NCBI GenBank assembly: GCA_009775705.1
Contig: VSQE01000001.1
Location: 39,437 to 103,436 of the forward strand
DNA from: Prevotellamassilia sp.
GTDB taxonomy: Bacteria > Bacteroidota > Bacteroidia > Bacteroidales > Bacteroidaceae
Reading direction: 5' to 3'
DNA length: 64,000 nt
Below, one piece after another: positions 50,417 through 61,860 of this stretch. Each line of letters begins with the position of its first letter. Position 1 is the first letter of the stretch. The position numbers were made by a program, and so were the translations under genes. Under the pieces are notes generated by a model, which saw only the letters and a program-made list of their open reading frames with translations, had not been told where the DNA came from and searched no databases.

Positions 50417-53400
50417 ATGAAAAAGTTAAATTGCTTTCTTTCATTTTTCCTGCTTCTTCTTATCGGGGGAGTAGGAAGTGTGCAGGCGCAGAACTGGCAG
50501 TCTGACAAGGTGGTCACTACCATCGTTCCCGGTCAGAATGTATGCCTCGTTCCGCAGTCTGCCACCGATCGTTTCCTTGCGGGCGGTCAGGGTGTCTCCA
50601 CCTTGACGGACGATGCCGTGTATACCTTCGAGGAGGCCGGTACGGACGGTGAGGGTAATTCTCTGTACCGTCTGAAACAGAACACCACGGGCAAGTATCT
50701 GAAGCACCAGAGTCTTGCCGGTGACCAGGACAGTTCCGACAATCCTCCTGCCGGTGCAGTAGGCGGAGCATGGGTGGCCTATACCGATAATGCGGAGTCG
50801 GCTTTCACCTTCACCGCCCTGCACCCCGAGGAGGGAGGGTCCGCTCTCCAGAAAACGGAGCAGACGTATGAGACCCCGGCCGAGTACTTCATCCTGACGA
50901 GTGAATACACACACGAGGGGTATCATACCTATCTGGGTTTCTACAGCGGCAAGCCGTTCCTCTCTCCGTGGACCGACACCAATCTCTGGCAGGTCTACAG
51001 CGTCAAGCAATCTTCCGGAATAGAGTATCTGGCCTCCATGTATTCCCTCTTCCCTGAGGGTGTGAGCATCGAGAGCTATCAGAACACCTCCGGAACGGGT
51101 ATTGGCTGCTACAGCGCTGCCGCATACGACGAGATGCTGAACGAATGGAAAGCCTGTGAGGCCCTGATGGAGAAAGGCTCTGCCCTGACCCTTGCCGAGG
51201 CAACTGCCGGGCTGGAGCGTCTGAAAGCCGCCAAGACGGCTTGGGAGAACAGCTTTATCCCCGTAACTCCGGGCTACTATGTAGTACTGAACTTCCGCGG
51301 TGGAAACGGCGGAACCGGAATCTATGACGGCAAGAACGACCTCCTCTGGCAGACCTACACGATGCCTGAGGCAATCACTTCCGCTGATGCCAAGTACATC
51401 TGGAAGGTAGAGGCAGGCGAGACGGCCGGAACCTTCAAGTTCCAGAACTTCCAGACGAAGCAGTACATCACGAGCCGTGCCGCCAACAGCAAAGTGCAGA
51501 TGGGCGCTACCGGTGCCGACTATGCCGTGAACCATCAGAAAACTGCCCATGCCGGCGGATCGTCCGAGGTGAAGACCGACATGAATCCCGGTGTGTTCAG
51601 CCTCGAAGCCGGCAATACGAAGCTCAATACCTATAGCGGTGGTTTCGTTGGCTCCTGGAACGATGTGACCGACTACAACAACCTCTTCCAGTTCTTTGCC
51701 GTTTCCGACGATGTGATCAAGGCGCTTGAGGGCGATGTGATACAGACCGGTTTGAATTCCGAGTTGGAATCCGTTTACGAGGAGGCTTCCACGGCTTATA
51801 ACAAGAGCCGCGTATATACCAATGCCGACGCCACTCCCGACGAACTCTATGACGATATGGGGTTGATCGCGGACTATGACACACAGGTAACCTCCAACGC
51901 CACCGATCCTGAAGAAGGCTCTATCGGAGCACTCGGCGACGGTGACAAGGAATCCTATTTCCATTCCAACTGGCACGAGCCGTACGTTCAGGAATACCAC
52001 TATCTCCAGGTAGACCTGGGCGAGAGCATGAAGTCCTTCACGGCCAAATACACGCAGCGCAACACCCAGCCCAACAACGGTAACCCGTGTATTGTGCAAA
52101 TCCTCTCGGCCGACAAATCCGAAGGTCCTTGGGTGAACGAAGGTTTCTATACCTTTACCTATCCGTACGAGACAACCTTTGCAGATGAGAAGTACAACCG
52201 TAAGGCTACCGGTATCTGTGGTGTGGAAATGGCTGCCGCCCACCGTTACGTGCGTTTCGTAGTGAGAAAGACCTTTGCCGATCCTTCCAATGCTAACATG
52301 TACAAGGCCGGCTATCCTTTGTTCTATCTCTCCGAGTTCCATATCTATTCCGGTGCTACCTACGATCCTTCCACCTCTGTCTTCGAACAGATTGACAAGG
52401 CTGTCGGAACTGCTCTCCAGACCCAGTTGGCAGCTGCTGCCGCCGAACTGACTGCCGGCAAGGCTACCGAGGCTACGATTGCCGCTCTGCGCAGCGCTTA
52501 CGAGGCTTTCAACGCACAGTATCCCGATCCTTCCCGTCTGTCGGCTGCCATCAGTGCTGCCCAGACCTTGAAGAACAACGCTCCTCAGGGATCTGCCATC
52601 GGTATGTATTCCGCTGAAGCCATAGCTGCTTTCGAGGCTGCTATCCAGACGGCTCAGGATGCACTTTCCGACCAGATGACCCTCGAAGCCATCAACTCTG
52701 CCATCGCTGCCCTTGATGCTGCTACGGCAGTCTTCAAGTCCAGCGTCAACCTGCCCGAGACCGGCGGTCTCTACCGCATCGTCAGCCTGACCGGCGAGGG
52801 CGCTACCCGTCAGGGTGCCATCCTCGGAACCCAGGGTAACAGCGAGACGGCTGCTCTGGCCTTCACGCAGCTGAAGAAACTGGTTGGTTCTGACAGCGAG
52901 GAAACCGTGCCCATCGAAAACCTTGAGGAAGTGGAGGGCGACGCCCGCTACATCTGGAAGGTGGAAGAAGCCAAAGACGGACAGATTACGCTCCGCAACC
53001 TTGCAACCGGTTACTATCTCGGCAATCAGGAGAGTCTGAATGGAATCATTTCCAATGTGAAGGAAAAGACCTATCACTATATTCAGGGAGTAGCCGATGT
53101 GGAAAACGGTATCAATATCCAGGTAGGCGAGGGTCTCTATGCCAACTATCAGGGTGACGGTGCCAACCTTGTGGCCTGGAGCGGTGCCAGCGGTGCAGAC
53201 AACAGCTGCTTCATGCTTGAGCCTGCCGAACCCAGCGGAACCCTGAACTGGCCGGTTGCCGCCAACGGTTATACCATTCTCACCATGCCGTTTGAGGTGA
53301 TGAACGCCTTCGAGGACGGTGTGGCTTACGGCCTGATCGGCGAGAAAGAGGGCGAGAAGAACAATACGCTCGAGCTGAAGGAAATGGATGAGGTTATTCC

Positions 53401-53884
53401 TGCCGGAACTCCGTTCATCTTCAAGTCCGAAGGTGCTGCCAACATCACGATTATTCCTTCCGCCTCCAATCTGGCAGAGATGGAGTATGTCACCGAGGCT
53501 GTTCCCGTAGCAGGCCTGTTCGGAACGCTTCCCGGAATGACCATCACGAAGAATGACGTCGGAACCTTCTACAACGGCTCCTTCATGATGATCGGTGCTC
53601 AGCACGAAGCTGCTCACTACGTCCGCGGTCTCCGTTCCAACAGCGGATACTTCGACGGTAGCCAGAACAAGACCACCGAGACGGGTGTTGCCTCCATTGC
53701 ATTGCCCGAAGGTGCCAAACTGACGGCTGTGGGCGGTGCTGCCCTCATTGATGCCAACGAAACGGTAGATGTCTACACGCTCACGGGTATCCGTATCCGC
53801 CAGAACGTGAAAGCCGGTAAGGCCGCCGAAGGTCTGCCCGCCGGAATCTACGTAGTGGGTGGCAAGAAGATGATCGTGAAATAA
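50417..53884 (+). CDS. Large secreted multidomain protein with discoidin (F5/8 type C) and FIVAR-like domains
   Basis: A 1155-residue exported protein. The signal peptide is MKKLNCFLSFFLLLLIGGVGSVQA. Two related beta-rich modules, one near residues 25-440 and one near 777-935, share the phrases AKYIWKVEAG / ARYIWKVEEA and FQNFQTKQYITS / LRNLATGYYLGN. An F5/8 type C carbohydrate-binding domain lies near 493-645 (GDGDKESYFHSNW, YLQVDLGESM, HRYVRFVV, FYLSEFHIYSG). A helical FIVAR-like spacer is near 658-775. The C-terminus, VDVYTLTGIRIRQ ... GIYVVGGKKMIVK, looks like a type A sorting tail of the Bacteroidetes type IX secretion system. There is no catalytic domain that I recognise; glycan binding at the cell surface is an inference. 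Confidence 0.85.
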   Translation: MKKLNCFLSFFLLLLIGGVGSVQAQNWQSDKVVTTIVPGQNVCLVPQSATDRFLAGGQGVSTLTDDAVYTFEEAGTDGEGNSLYRLKQNTTGKYLKHQSLAGDQDSSDNPPAGAVGGAWVAYTDNAESAFTFTALHPEEGGSALQKTEQTYETPAEYFILTSEYTHEGYHTYLGFYSGKPFLSPWTDTNLWQVYSVKQSSGIEYLASMYSLFPEGVSIESYQNTSGTGIGCYSAAAYDEMLNEWKACEALMEKGSALTLAEATAGLERLKAAKTAWENSFIPVTPGYYVVLNFRGGNGGTGIYDGKNDLLWQTYTMPEAITSADAKYIWKVEAGETAGTFKFQNFQTKQYITSRAANSKVQMGATGADYAVNHQKTAHAGGSSEVKTDMNPGVFSLEAGNTKLNTYSGGFVGSWNDVTDYNNLFQFFAVSDDVIKALEGDVIQTGLNSELESVYEEASTAYNKSRVYTNADATPDELYDDMGLIADYDTQVTSNATDPEEGSIGALGDGDKESYFHSNWHEPYVQEYHYLQVDLGESMKSFTAKYTQRNTQPNNGNPCIVQILSADKSEGPWVNEGFYTFTYPYETTFADEKYNRKATGICGVEMAAAHRYVRFVVRKTFADPSNANMYKAGYPLFYLSEFHIYSGATYDPSTSVFEQIDKAVGTALQTQLAAAAAELTAGKATEATIAALRSAYEAFNAQYPDPSRLSAAISAAQTLKNNAPQGSAIGMYSAEAIAAFEAAIQTAQDALSDQMTLEAINSAIAALDAATAVFKSSVNLPETGGLYRIVSLTGEGATRQGAILGTQGNSETAALAFTQLKKLVGSDSEETVPIENLEEVEGDARYIWKVEEAKDGQITLRNLATGYYLGNQESLNGIISNVKEKTYHYIQGVADVENGINIQVGEGLYANYQGDGANLVAWSGASGADNSCFMLEPAEPSGTLNWPVAANGYTILTMPFEVMNAFEDGVAYGLIGEKEGEKNNTLELKEMDEVIPAGTPFIFKSEGAANITIIPSASNLAEMEYVTEAVPVAGLFGTLPGMTITKNDVGTFYNGSFMMIGAQHEAAHYVRGLRSNSGYFDGSQNKTTETGVASIALPEGAKLTAVGGAALIDANETVDVYTLTGIRIRQNVKAGKAAEGLPAGIYVVGGKKMIVK

Positions 53885-53898
53885 TCTTCCTTCTATTT

Positions 53899-53971
53899 AG
53901 GAATTAGGAATTAGTAATTAGGAATGGGCAATCCATCATTTTCAATTACTAATTTCTAATTCCTATTTTTT
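53899..53971 (+). terminator. Long A/T-rich inverted repeat, probable terminator of the secreted-protein gene
   Basis: Arms of 21 bases (53899-53919 and 53944-53964, built from GGAATTAG and CTAATTCC units) pair almost perfectly around a 24-base loop, and ATTTTTTT follows. Confidence 0.7.
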
Positions 53972-53994
53972 TAATTAAATTAAGGTGTCTGCGG

Positions 53995-54217
53995 AAAGTT
54001 TAACTTTCAGGTTTTTCGGAAAACGAACGGACACGGACCTATTTTTTACAACATAGGACCTTTTTCAAAAAAGTTCCGACCTTTTTTAAAAAAGATCGGA
54101 TGTTTTTTTCACGTTAAGGGACGAAAAAAACCGCCCATTAGGCGGCTTTTCAGGGTATCTCTGCTTTGACAGTGCAAATATACAGCCTCCGCAGGCGAAA
54201 AGCAAATGGTAATTAAC
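53995..54217 (-). repeat. Dispersed 223-bp intergenic element, copy B
   Basis: Second copy of the element at 28171-28393, same length and orientation relative to the plus strand. It keeps the promoter, hairpin and A/T-rich quasi-palindromes (GGTCC/GGACC flanks) but differs at many positions, including compensated loop and spacer changes. The left-end hairpin of copy A is disrupted here. Confidence 0.85.
54124..54168 (-). ncRNA. Candidate ~45-base small RNA in copy B of the dispersed element
   Basis: Minus-strand TTTG (54206-54203), 20 bases, and TATATTTG (54182-54175) form the promoter. The RNA would run from about 54168 to the terminator stem CCGCC/GGCGG (54141-54145 / 54131-54135) and its seven T residues. 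The hairpin loop is TAATG here and TGATG in copy A, while the stem is unchanged. Confidence 0.55.
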
Positions 54218-54418
54218 CTTCGTTTACTTTTCGTTCCCTTGGTCCGTTAGGCTTATCGGCGCTGAACGTGAAACGCCGGAGGCCCGTTTTGTGTCCGGAA
54301 CAGTCCTTGCCGGATGCCGATTTAATGTAGCGCCGTTATTGCCGGATCTGTTTTTTTGAGCTACGGCGGCCGGTAAGAAATCTGTAGGGAAAAATTCGCC
54401 TGTCTCATAAAAAATGCG

Positions 54419-54426
54419 TACTTTTG
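54419..54426 (+). promoter_or_regulatory. -7 box (TACTTTTG) for gyrB
   Basis: A perfect TAnnTTTG box, 42 bases before the gyrB start codon. Confidence 0.7.
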
Positions 54427-54438
54427 CTAAGTTAATGA

Positions 54439-56424
<1,986 letters not shown>

Positions 56425-56498
56425 TTGCCCCTCTTGGCATACCGATCCTCTCGAGCCGGAGGAAAGGAGTGAAATCTTTAAATATGGGTGTCGTTAGC

Positions 56499-56590
56499 CC
56501 GGATGTGAATTCCGGCAAAGGCGATACGATTTTACCATAAATACCATCTTGTCTTGAAGCCGTCCGGATGTGAATTCCGGCGGCTTTTTT
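56499..56590 (+). terminator. Duplicated hairpin CCGGATGTGAATTCCGG, second copy a terminator
   Basis: The 17-bp hairpin sequence CCGGATGTGAATTCCGG occurs twice, 65 bases apart, at 56499-56515 and 56564-56580. The second is extended by GCC(G) / CGGC arms and followed by TTTTTT, making an intrinsic terminator after gyrB. The first has no T-run. A possible 18-codon ORF (56484-56540) spans the first hairpin; I do not rate it as a gene. Confidence 0.65.
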
Positions 56591-56665
56591 GTTTTTTTGC
56601 GGCTATTTCTGTTGCGGCTGCGTAAAAAACGGCATTCCGGAAGTAATTACCTCAAAATAAATCAC

Positions 56666-56673
56666 TAAATTTG
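56666..56673 (+). promoter_or_regulatory. -7 box (TAAATTTG) for pnp
   Basis: A perfect TAnnTTTG box, 46 bases before the pnp start codon. Confidence 0.7.
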
Positions 56674-56719
56674 CGCGATTTATAGAAGTTATTAGATAAT
56701 TTATAAGAAAAACAATCAG

Positions 56720-58930
56720 ATGAACGTGATTACGAAAACCGTCGCATTGCCCGACGGGCGCACCATCAGTATCGAGACCGGCAAACTTGCCAAGCAGGCC
56801 GACGGTGCTGTGATGCTCCGCATGAACAATACGATGTTGCTGGCCACCGTATGCGGTGCCACGGAAGCCAATCCCGGCACCGACTTCATGCCTTTGCAAT
56901 GTGATTATAAAGAAAAATATTCCGCTGCGGGACGTTTTCCCGGCGGTTTCACCAAACGTGAGGGCCGTGCCTCGGACTATGAAATCCTGACTTCGCGTCT
57001 CGTAGACCGTGCGTTGCGTCCTCTCTTCCCGAGCGATTATCATGCCGAGGTGTATGTGAACATTACGCTCTTCTCTGCCGATGGTGTGGACATGCCGGAT
57101 GCTCTTGCCGGATTTGCCGCCAGTGCGGCTCTGGCCTGCTCCGATATCCCCTTTGAAGGCCCCATCTCCGAAGTCCGTGTGGCCCGCATAGGCGGCGAGT
57201 TTGTCATCAACCCCACTTTCGCGCAGCTGGAACAGGCCGATATGGACCTCATGGTAGGTGCCACGGAGGAGAATATCATGATGGTGGAGGGCGAGATGAA
57301 GGAAGTGCCCGAGAGTGCGCTGCTCGAAGCCCTCAAGGCTGCCCACGAGGCCATCAAGCCCATGTGCCGCCTGCAAAAGGAACTCATGAAGGAGCTCGGT
57401 ACGGACGTGAAGCGTACCTACTGCCATGAAGTGAACGACGAGGAACTGCGCGAGCAGGTGAAGAAGGAGTGCTACCAGCCCTGCTACGACATCACCAAGC
57501 AGGCTCTTGAGAAGCATGCCCGTGCCGAAGCCTTCGAGGCCGTCCGCGAGCGCTTTAAGGAAGCCTATGCCGCTGCCCACGCCGATCTCACCCCCGAGGA
57601 ACTTGAAGAAAAGAACACCCTTGTGGACCGCTACTATCACGATGTGGAGAAGGACGCCATGCGCCGCTGCATTCTCGATGAGGGCATTCGTCTTGACGGC
57701 CGCCACACAACGGACATCCGCCCCATCTGGTGCGAGGTGGATCCGCTGCCCGGTCCTCACGGCAGTTCCGTCTTTACCCGCGGTGAGACCCAGAGCCTTT
57801 CCACCTGTACGCTCGGCACCAAACTTGACGAAAAACTCGTGGACGATGTTCTGGACAAGAGCTACATGCGTTTCCTGCTCCACTATAACTTCCCGCCCTT
57901 CTCTACCGGCGAAGCCAAGGCACAGCGCGGCGTAGGCCGTCGCGAAATCGGCCACGGCCATCTGGCCTGGCGTGGTCTGAAGGGCCAGATCCCCGCAGAC
58001 TTCCCCTATACCGTCCGTGTGGTGAGCGACATCCTCGAATCCAACGGTTCCAGTTCCATGGCCACTGTCTGCGCCGGAACGCTGGCACTGATGGATGCCG
58101 GTGTGCCCCTTGCCGCTCCTGTCAGCGGTATTGCGATGGGTCTCATCAAAAATCCCGGCGAAGACAAATATGCCGTCCTTTCTGACATCCTCGGCGATGA
58201 GGACCATCTGGGCGACATGGACTTCAAGACCACCGGTACGCTTAAAGGACTTACCGCTACACAGATGGACATCAAGTGTGACGGACTCTCCTACGAGATT
58301 CTTGAAAAGGCTCTGGCACAGGCCAAAGCCGGCCGCGAGCACATTCTGGGCGAGATGATGAAGACACTGAGCGAGCCCCGTACCGATTTCAAACCTCATG
58401 TGCCCCGTATCGAAGCCTTCGAGATTCCCAAGGAATTCATCGGAGCCGTCATCGGCCCCGGCGGAAAAATCATCCAGGGCATGCAGGAAGAGACCGGCAC
58501 CACCATCACCATCGACGAGGAAGACGGCGTAGGAAAGATTCAGGTGAGTGGTCCCGACAAGCAGAGCATCGACGCTGCCATGGCCAAGATCCGCGCCATC
58601 GTCGCCATCCCCGAAGTGGGCGAGGTGTACGATGCCAAAGTGGTGAGCATCATGCCTTACGGTTGCTTTGTAGAGTTCATGCCCGGTAAGGAAGGCCTGC
58701 TCCACATCTCCGAGATAGCCTGGAAGCGTCTGGAAAGCGTGGAGGAAGCCGGCATCAAGGAAGGCGACCACATCAGCGTGAAGTTGCTCGAAATAGACGA
58801 GAAGACAGGCAAGTTCCGCCTCAGCCACCGTGTGCTTGAAGAGAAGCCCGAGGGATGGGAGGACCGTCCTGCCCGCCGGCCCCGCCGCGAAGGAGGAGAG
58901 AACCGTGCTCCCCGTCGCGAGCATCAGTAA
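56720..58930 (+). CDS. pnp: Polyribonucleotide nucleotidyltransferase (PNPase)
   Basis: Phosphorolytic 3'-5' exoribonuclease of RNA decay, 736 residues. Two RNase PH domains lie at about 5-230 and 320-540 ([20 protein letters not shown]; the second has [23 protein letters not shown] and [13 protein letters not shown]). An all-alpha linker is between them. A KH domain is near 570 ([20 protein letters not shown]) and an S1 domain near 633-700 ([20 protein letters not shown]). The last 25 residues are an Arg-rich tail ([19 protein letters not shown]) that probably adds RNA contact. It is monocistronic, with its own promoter and terminator. Confidence 0.97.
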   Translation: MNVITKTVALPDGRTISIETGKLAKQADGAVMLRMNNTMLLATVCGATEANPGTDFMPLQCDYKEKYSAAGRFPGGFTKREGRASDYEILTSRLVDRALRPLFPSDYHAEVYVNITLFSADGVDMPDALAGFAASAALACSDIPFEGPISEVRVARIGGEFVINPTFAQLEQADMDLMVGATEENIMMVEGEMKEVPESALLEALKAAHEAIKPMCRLQKELMKELGTDVKRTYCHEVNDEELREQVKKECYQPCYDITKQALEKHARAEAFEAVRERFKEAYAAAHADLTPEELEEKNTLVDRYYHDVEKDAMRRCILDEGIRLDGRHTTDIRPIWCEVDPLPGPHGSSVFTRGETQSLSTCTLGTKLDEKLVDDVLDKSYMRFLLHYNFPPFSTGEAKAQRGVGRREIGHGHLAWRGLKGQIPADFPYTVRVVSDILESNGSSSMATVCAGTLALMDAGVPLAAPVSGIAMGLIKNPGEDKYAVLSDILGDEDHLGDMDFKTTGTLKGLTATQMDIKCDGLSYEILEKALAQAKAGREHILGEMMKTLSEPRTDFKPHVPRIEAFEIPKEFIGAVIGPGGKIIQGMQEETGTTITIDEEDGVGKIQVSGPDKQSIDAAMAKIRAIVAIPEVGEVYDAKVVSIMPYGCFVEFMPGKEGLLHISEIAWKRLESVEEAGIKEGDHISVKLLEIDEKTGKFRLSHRVLEEKPEGWEDRPARRPRREGGENRAPRREHQ

Positions 58931-58964
58931 GAGAAATGAATGAAGGTTTAACCATAGCTGACCG

Positions 58965-59003
58965 AAGCTCCCCCTGCTGCATCCGCGGCAGGGGGAGCTT
59001 TTT
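58965..59003 (+). terminator. Intrinsic terminator of pnp
   Basis: A 13-bp stem, AAGCTCCCCCTGC with GCAGGGGGAGCTT (58965-58977 / 58988-59000), followed by TTTTT. Confidence 0.85.
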
Positions 59004-59067
59004 CACTGGGACTAATGAGACCGACAAGACTAATTGGTCCTCTCGGGAAAAAAAGCAGCCCAAATAC

Positions 59068-59098
59068 TTTGTGCTTTACAACCGTTATACTATTTTTG
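59068..59098 (+). promoter_or_regulatory. Promoter (TTTG-N19-TATTTTTG) for purD
   Basis: A -33 TTTG at 59068-59071 and a -7 TATTTTTG at 59091-59098, spaced by 19 bases, 28 bases before the purD ATG. Confidence 0.75.
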
Positions 59099-59126
59099 CA
59101 CATTGAAAAATGTTAAAAACAGACCT

Positions 59127-60401
59127 ATGAAACTTTTACTCTTGGGAAGCGGAGGCCGCGAGCATGCGCTGGCTTGGAAGATTGCACAAAGTCCTAAAAT
59201 CGAGAAACTCTATATCGCTCCCGGCAATGCCGGAACGGCTTCCGTGGGAGAGAATGTGGATATAAAGGCCGACGATTTCGACGGGATAGCACAGCTGGTC
59301 ATTGACCGCGAGATAGACATGGTGGTTGTCGGCCCCGAAGATCCGCTGGTGAAAGGCATCTATGATTATTTCAAAGGTCATTCCCTGCTCCGTAATATTC
59401 CGGTGATCGGACCTTCCCGGGCCGGCGCGCAGCTGGAAGGATCGAAGGACTTTGCCAAAGGCTTCATGAAGCGTCACGGCATACCTACAGCGGCATACGC
59501 CACCTTCGACGGCGAGCATGTCGAGGAAGGCTGCCGTTTTCTGGAAACGCTGGCTCCCCCGTATGTTCTCAAGGCCGACGGCCTCTGTGCCGGCAAGGGG
59601 GTGTTGATCGTACCCACTCTTGACGAGGCCAAGAAAGAATTGCGCGGGATGCTGGCCGGCAAGTTCGGCGGAGCCTCTTCGCGTGTTGTCATTGAGGAAT
59701 TCCTCAGTGGCATCGAATGCTCGGTATTCGTTCTTACCGATGGCCGCGACTACAAAGTCCTGCCCGAGGCCAAAGACTATAAGCGCGTGGGAGAGGGCGA
59801 TACCGGTCCCAACACCGGAGGCATGGGGTCCGTTTCGCCCGTTCCGTTTGTCGATGCCGCCTGGATGCAGAAGGTCAACGACGAGATCATCCGCCCCACT
59901 GTCAAAGGTCTGGCAGCCGAAGGTCTCGACTATCGTGGCTTCATCTTCTTCGGCCTCATCAACTGTCAGGGACAGCCCAAGGTCATCGAGTATAACTGCC
60001 GCATGGGTGATCCCGAAACGGAGGTCATCATGCTTCGTCTGAAGAGCGATATCGTAGATCTGTTCGAGGGAGTGGCTACGGGCACGATCGGCACCAAGCG
60101 CGTGGAGTTGGATCCCCGTGCAGCCGTCTGTGTGATGTGCGTGTCCGGCGGTTATCCCGGAGCCTACGGGAAGGGTTATCCCGTCAGCGGCACCGACAAC
60201 ATTACCGACAGCGTCCTTTTCCATGCCGGCACCACCGTCGGCAAGGACGGCCGTGTCGTCACTTCCGGCGGCCGCGTCATCGCTGTCAGCTCCTATGGCA
60301 CGAGTCTGGCCGATGCCTTGCAGAAGTCAATGGAGGGCGCGGGTCGTGTGGAGTTCGAGAAAAAGTATTTCCGTACCGATATAGGACTTGATCTGAAATA
60401 A
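59127..60401 (+). CDS. purD: Phosphoribosylamine-glycine ligase
   Basis: Second step of purine synthesis, joining glycine to phosphoribosylamine with ATP. It has 424 residues, the usual length. It begins KLLLLGSGGREHALAWKI, the N-terminal GARS domain. The ATP-grasp part has GPSRAGAQLEGSKDFAK, LKADGLCAGKGVLI and EGDTGPNTGGMGSVSP, and VIEYNCRMGDPETEVI binds metal. The ATG at 59127 fits the family start and the promoter spacing; a longer in-frame extension upstream lies across the promoter and was rejected. The membrane protein gene follows 33 bases downstream. Confidence 0.96.
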   Translation: MKLLLLGSGGREHALAWKIAQSPKIEKLYIAPGNAGTASVGENVDIKADDFDGIAQLVIDREIDMVVVGPEDPLVKGIYDYFKGHSLLRNIPVIGPSRAGAQLEGSKDFAKGFMKRHGIPTAAYATFDGEHVEEGCRFLETLAPPYVLKADGLCAGKGVLIVPTLDEAKKELRGMLAGKFGGASSRVVIEEFLSGIECSVFVLTDGRDYKVLPEAKDYKRVGEGDTGPNTGGMGSVSPVPFVDAAWMQKVNDEIIRPTVKGLAAEGLDYRGFIFFGLINCQGQPKVIEYNCRMGDPETEVIMLRLKSDIVDLFEGVATGTIGTKRVELDPRAAVCVMCVSGGYPGAYGKGYPVSGTDNITDSVLFHAGTTVGKDGRVVTSGGRVIAVSSYGTSLADALQKSMEGAGRVEFEKKYFRTDIGLDLK

Positions 60402-60434
60402 GTCTCGTCCGATACAATTATCATCGCAGAAGAA

Positions 60435-61376
60435 TTGCGCGAAAAAGGATTCAGACATAGGGTTGTGACGGGCGCATTCACGTTGCCCGTCACTGTTTTT
60501 CTAACCGCCTTGTTATGGATGCTCCCCGATGTGGAGAGTCTTTCTTTGGCGGAAGGCTTGGCCGTGACGTTGTTTACGGGCTATCTGCTCATGGAGTGGA
60601 ACAATCGCAGCGCCCTGCTCAGGGTGCGTTCGCGCATGGTCAGTGTCACCTATCTCGTTCTCATGACGGCCTGCCCGTTCCTCCATGCCTCCGTTCTCTG
60701 CCTGTTGCCGGGAGTGTTGCTGCTGCTCAGCTACCATACGCTGTCCGCTTCCTACCAGAAGTCCCGTTCCGAAGGAGAGATTTTCCATGCGTTTCTTTTC
60801 ATGTCGGCAGGCAGTCTTGTTTTCCCGCCCTTGTTGCTTTCCCTGCCTCTGTTTTTTGCCTCTATGCAAATGCAGTTGCGTTCGCTCACGTGGCGTACGT
60901 TCTTTGCCGGTCTGTTCGGTCTGGCCGTGCCTTACTGGTTCTGGATAGCATGGGCTGTGTGGCACAACCGTCTTGACACGGCCTTCAGCTCCTTGCCTGC
61001 GTTTGCCATTGTGGTAGTCCGGCCCGACTACGGCCTTCTCGACCCCGCCCGTATGGCTTCGGCTGCGTTGGTGCTGTTCTTCGTGCTGCTGTCGCTGGTA
61101 CATATTTTCCGCACCTCCTATAATGATAAAATCCGCACCCGCATGATATTTTATGCCGTCATTGTCCAAGAAGTGCTTTACCTTGTTCTTCTGGCGGTTT
61201 GTCCGCAGTGGTTCGATACGCTTTTTGCCCTGCTGCTGGCCAACAGTGCTCCGTTGCTGGGTCATTATTTCACGCTTGCCCGCGGCCGGTTCATGAACCG
61301 CTGGTTTGTTGTCTGCCTGCTGGCGGCCGTGATGCTGGGAACTGTCAATTATCTGGAATTATGGAATCTTTTGTAA
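60435..61376 (+). CDS. Conserved polytopic membrane protein of unknown function
   Basis: A 313-residue inner-membrane protein with about eight to ten hydrophobic helices and few charged loops, the largest basic one near residue 60 (RSALLRVRSRM). I do not recognise the family with certainty; similar proteins sit after purD in other Bacteroidales. It lacks any obvious catalytic motif. The frame contains no ATG before the first helix. The likely start is TTG at 60435, or a non-ATG codon slightly upstream, since codons before it (IAEELREKGFRHR) read like a natural N-terminus. The end overlaps the YqaA-type gene by 16 bases, so the two are translated together. Confidence 0.75.
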   Translation: MREKGFRHRVVTGAFTLPVTVFLTALLWMLPDVESLSLAEGLAVTLFTGYLLMEWNNRSALLRVRSRMVSVTYLVLMTACPFLHASVLCLLPGVLLLLSYHTLSASYQKSRSEGEIFHAFLFMSAGSLVFPPLLLSLPLFFASMQMQLRSLTWRTFFAGLFGLAVPYWFWIAWAVWHNRLDTAFSSLPAFAIVVVRPDYGLLDPARMASAALVLFFVLLSLVHIFRTSYNDKIRTRMIFYAVIVQEVLYLVLLAVCPQWFDTLFALLLANSAPLLGHYFTLARGRFMNRWFVVCLLAAVMLGTVNYLELWNLL

Positions 61377-61813
61377 GCGAACTGATAGCCTGGGGACCGG
61401 CCGGTATGTTCGTGGCGGCCTTTCTGGCGGGGAGTTTCTTCCCGTTCAGTTCCGAGGTTGTCATGCTCGGCCTTCTCGGAGCAGGCGCCGATGCCGACGG
61501 GCTTCTGTGGTGGGGAACAGCTGGCAATACGTTGGGCAGTCTCTTCAATTACGGCGTGGGAACCCTCGGCCGTGAGGACTGGATCACGCGCTATGCCAAG
61601 GTACCGCCCGACAAGTTGGAGCGCGGCAAGCGTTATGTGCAACGCTACGGCCCTTGGGCCGGACTTCTGGCATGGATACCCCTGCTTGGCAGTGTCGTCA
61701 CTGTCGCTCTGGGCTATCTGCGTGTCAATGTCTTCACCTCTATGCTGACCATTACAGCAGGCAAGTTTGCCCGCTACTATCTGCTGGTCTATGCCTATGC
61801 GGTGGCATCCTGA
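61361..61813 (+). CDS. YqaA-family (DedA/SNARE-associated) membrane protein
   Basis: A 150-residue inner-membrane protein of the YqaA branch of the DedA superfamily. It starts MESFVSELIAWGPAGMFVAAFLAGSFFPFSSEVVMLGLL. The reentrant-loop residues SFFPFSSE and the GNTLGSLFNYGVG segment near residue 52 are family features. GPWAGLLAWIPLLGSVVTVALG near residue 105 forms the second half. DedA proteins move phospholipids or undecaprenyl phosphate across the membrane; the substrate of YqaA is not known. Overlaps the upstream membrane protein by 16 bases. Confidence 0.88.
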   Translation: MESFVSELIAWGPAGMFVAAFLAGSFFPFSSEVVMLGLLGAGADADGLLWWGTAGNTLGSLFNYGVGTLGREDWITRYAKVPPDKLERGKRYVQRYGPWAGLLAWIPLLGSVVTVALGYLRVNVFTSMLTITAGKFARYYLLVYAYAVAS

Positions 61814-61860
61814 ACCGTTCTTTTTCCTGATAAGGAGTATGTCATAAAAATAGCCAAACG

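Noticed and set aside
50441..53617. 1058-codon open frame on the minus strand
   Set aside because: Antisense to the secreted discoidin protein, which has a signal peptide, domains and a promoter. The antisense product has no recognisable feature.
56484..56540. 18-codon ORF after gyrB with a GGAGG-like sequence upstream
   Set aside because: Very short, spacing to the purine-rich stretch is too long, and it overlaps a hairpin. Shine-Dalgarno use is rare in this phylum.
56603..58924. 773-codon open frame on the minus strand
   Set aside because: Antisense to pnp, an unambiguous gene.
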